A stretch of DNA of 7,247 bases from Actinomycetes bacterium (lineage in GTDB: Bacteria; Actinomycetota; Acidimicrobiia; Acidimicrobiales; Acidimicrobiaceae). The notes below the pieces were generated by a model. The model worked only from the letters and a program-made list of their open reading frames with translations, had not been told where the DNA came from and did not search any database. The position numbers and the translations under genes were made by a program. The stretch is taken from contig JAKBGL010000059.1 in NCBI GenBank assembly GCA_021833085.1, positions 1 to 7,247 of the forward strand. The letters run 5' to 3'. Shown here piece after piece: positions 5,882-7,247 of this stretch; the first letter of the stretch is position 1, and every line of letters begins with the position of its first letter.

Positions 5882-6853
5882 ATGGAGCGGAGTTGGATAG
5901 TAAGGCTCGTAGATCTCAAGGGTTTTGGTGGAGCGAGTAGATCTGAAGGAGTGCTCCGAGTAGAAGGATCGAGCCTAAAAGGACAGATTCTCTCGCCTAG
6001 GCTAAGTGAAAGTATTGTTGAAAGAGTTACATCACTTCGCTCAAGTGCGAATAGAGTCGTCGAACTTGACTTTGACGATGCTCAAGCCGTAGGTGCGGGT
6101 ATGGCATGTGGTGGAGTTGCGCAAGTAGCGGTCTTTGATGAACGAGAGTTCCCTAACGAGTACTTTGAGCTCGAACGACAAAGAACTCCCTTTGTTGTAG
6201 TTACATCTCGTCACTCCTCTGGTAGGACGCAGTGCTACGTGATCGATTCAACGTCGTCAAGGTCGAAAACCGATCTACCTCAAGAGATTCTGGACAAGGT
6301 CGAAGAAGTCAATTTTTCTATGAGAAAAGGTACCATCTCGATCCAGCTTGACGAGACTAAATACTACGTCTCTCTCGTGGCTCCGACGACTCATATCGTA
6401 ACTTTGGGAGGAGGGGATTTAGCAAAGACACTTAATGAGATGACGGCACTTCCCGGATGGGACGCAGAGGTAGTTGAAAAGCGAGTTGACGGCGGTCATA
6501 AGGCAGCTATCGAGCCAGAGTCGCTACTTTTAGGACCATTGGACGCTCTGGTAGTGCTCTCACACGACCATGACTTTACTACGCCGTTCATAGCCTCTGC
6601 CTTAAAGTCCCGTTCAGGAGCTTACATCGGGTCTTTAGGATCCCGTCATACTCAAACTGAGAGACGCATGCGACTACTGGAGCAGGGTTTTGTTGAGCAA
6701 GATTTGACGGGACTATACGGTCCGATTGGGCTTGACGCTGCTGCTCAAAGTGTCGGAGAGACTGCTCTTGTGATCTGTGCGGAGATCCAAGTCCATAAGT
6801 CAAAGAGACCTTTGCGACATCTACGAGACTCTCTCGGACCCATCAACGCCTGA
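5882..6853 (+). CDS. xdhC: XdhC/CoxI-family molybdoenzyme maturation factor
   Basis: A 323-residue XdhC-type protein. Family members bind molybdenum cofactor, help its sulfuration and hand it to xanthine dehydrogenase or related hydroxylases; CoxI members serve CO dehydrogenase-type enzymes. The N-terminal XdhC_CoxI domain carries GMACGG (73-78), whose cysteine matches the conserved G-x-x-C-G-G motif. The C-terminal Rossmann-like domain starts at HIVTLGGGDLAKTL (171-184), continues through LSHDHDFTTPFIASALKS (226-243) and IGSLGSRHTQTERR (249-262), and ends with GPIGLDAAAQSVGETALVICAEI (280-302). All family blocks are present, so it looks functional. No molybdenum hydroxylase large, medium or small subunit is in the window; partners must be elsewhere or outside the edges. 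A 438-bp gap upstream suggests its own promoter. The exact client enzyme, and so xdhC versus coxI, is not determined. Confidence 0.86.
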   Translation: MERSWIVRLVDLKGFGGASRSEGVLRVEGSSLKGQILSPRLSESIVERVTSLRSSANRVVELDFDDAQAVGAGMACGGVAQVAVFDEREFPNEYFELERQRTPFVVVTSRHSSGRTQCYVIDSTSSRSKTDLPQEILDKVEEVNFSMRKGTISIQLDETKYYVSLVAPTTHIVTLGGGDLAKTLNEMTALPGWDAEVVEKRVDGGHKAAIEPESLLLGPLDALVVLSHDHDFTTPFIASALKSRSGAYIGSLGSRHTQTERRMRLLEQGFVEQDLTGLYGPIGLDAAAQSVGETALVICAEIQVHKSKRPLRHLRDSLGPINA

Positions 6854-7176
6854 TCCCCCAAAGAAGACAACGGTGCTTGAAAACTTCGTCGCACAGTCAT
6901 TCTACGTGTAGAGTCCAAGCCTAACCTAAGTCTTTGAGCACTATGAGCAAGTAGAGCCACTTATAGACAAGAGATCTGAAACTGCGTACTACCTACTGTG
7001 TTTTCGGTGCTTGAACTCTTGGCTAAAGATGAAACCTATGACTCAGGTGGGGTAACCAATAGATACTCCAAAGAACATAAAATGCTACCTATAGAACTCA
7101 ACTAATGTAACTCCAAACGTCAAAAAATGAGTCATTGCAAGGTCGGGGATCTCTTCGAATTGGCGTCGAGTCCGAA
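6854..7176. other. Gene-free region after the xdhC-like gene
   Basis: About 320 bp with many stops in all frames and no recognised gene, tRNA or clear terminator. The 11-mer CGGTGCTTGAA occurs twice in direct orientation (6871-6881 and 7005-7015). The sequence is AT-richer by eye than the genes around it. Confidence 0.45.
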
Positions 7177-7245
7177 CTATTTCGTGAAGAATTCTAGAGC
7201 GTGAAGTCCATCAACAATGAGAGTGTTGCCATGTGAAGCTCTTAC
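7177..7245 (-). CDS. Possible 3' end of a leftward gene cut by the window edge
   Basis: On the - strand a frame is open from the edge to TAG at 7177-7179 (22 codons), reading GNTLIVDGLHALEFFTK at its end. The mix of hydrophobic and charged residues is protein-like, but it is too short to place in a family and could be chance. A + strand frame overlaps it (about 7126-7203, MSHCKVGDLFELASSPNYF...), equally short and without a ribosome site. Confidence 0.25.
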   Translation of the reverse strand, partial: VRASHGNTLIVDGLHALEFFTK

Positions 7246-7247
7246 CT

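Noticed and set aside
7150..7180. TTCGAATT / GTTCGGACTC sequences resembling a tRNA T-arm
   Set aside because: No matching acceptor, D-arm or anticodon stem could be built around them on either strand.
7184..7238. Three GTGAAG hexamers in 55 bp
   Set aside because: The spacings are irregular (17 and 32 bp) and the unit is too short to call a repeat array or CRISPR.

Overview
The window looks like a chromosomal stretch from an actinobacterium of moderate GC content. Three chromosomal genes fit that assignment: a short PPOX-fold protein of the F420-dependent type, a protein of the SCO6745/SalK-like family that is mostly actinobacterial, and an XdhC-type maturation factor. An acidimicrobial iron-oxidiser type host would fit the combination of actinobacterial gene types and only moderate GC. 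That is inference; no rRNA or other phylogenetic marker is present.

Left part (1-2020): mobile DNA. The window opens inside the C-terminal end of an IS21-family helper ATPase (IstB, + strand). About 40 bp after its stop lies a complete IS1182-family element (about 178-2007, transposase on the - strand). It has imperfect terminal inverted repeats and is flanked on both sides by CTAG. Joining the flanks across one CTAG restores a plausible IS21-type right end, so the IS1182-like element appears to have inserted into the tip of an older IS21-like element. The transposase gene has no Shine-Dalgarno sequence of its own. It is overlapped by a 21-codon upstream reading frame that does have one, and a very stable stem-loop lies just past its stop.

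Middle part (2243-3868): two leftward genes, a RimJ/RimL-type GNAT acetyltransferase and an SCO6745-family protein.

Right part (4062-6853): three rightward genes, a short F420-type PPOX protein that is transcribed divergently from the SCO6745-family gene, a class IV PLP-dependent aminotransferase/aminodeoxychorismate-lyase-like enzyme with a GTG start, and an XdhC-family molybdenum-enzyme maturation factor. Gaps of 167 and 438 bp separate them, so they are probably not one tight operon. The 438-bp gap before xdhC contains two clear palindromes. The last ~390 bp have no convincing gene except a possible 3' end of a leftward gene at the very edge.

No common pathway ties the chromosomal genes together from sequence alone, and no tRNA, rRNA, CRISPR array or phage module was seen. 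The most distinctive structures are the nested insertion elements and the leader/hairpin arrangement around the transposase. I did not find clear evidence of a wholly new system.
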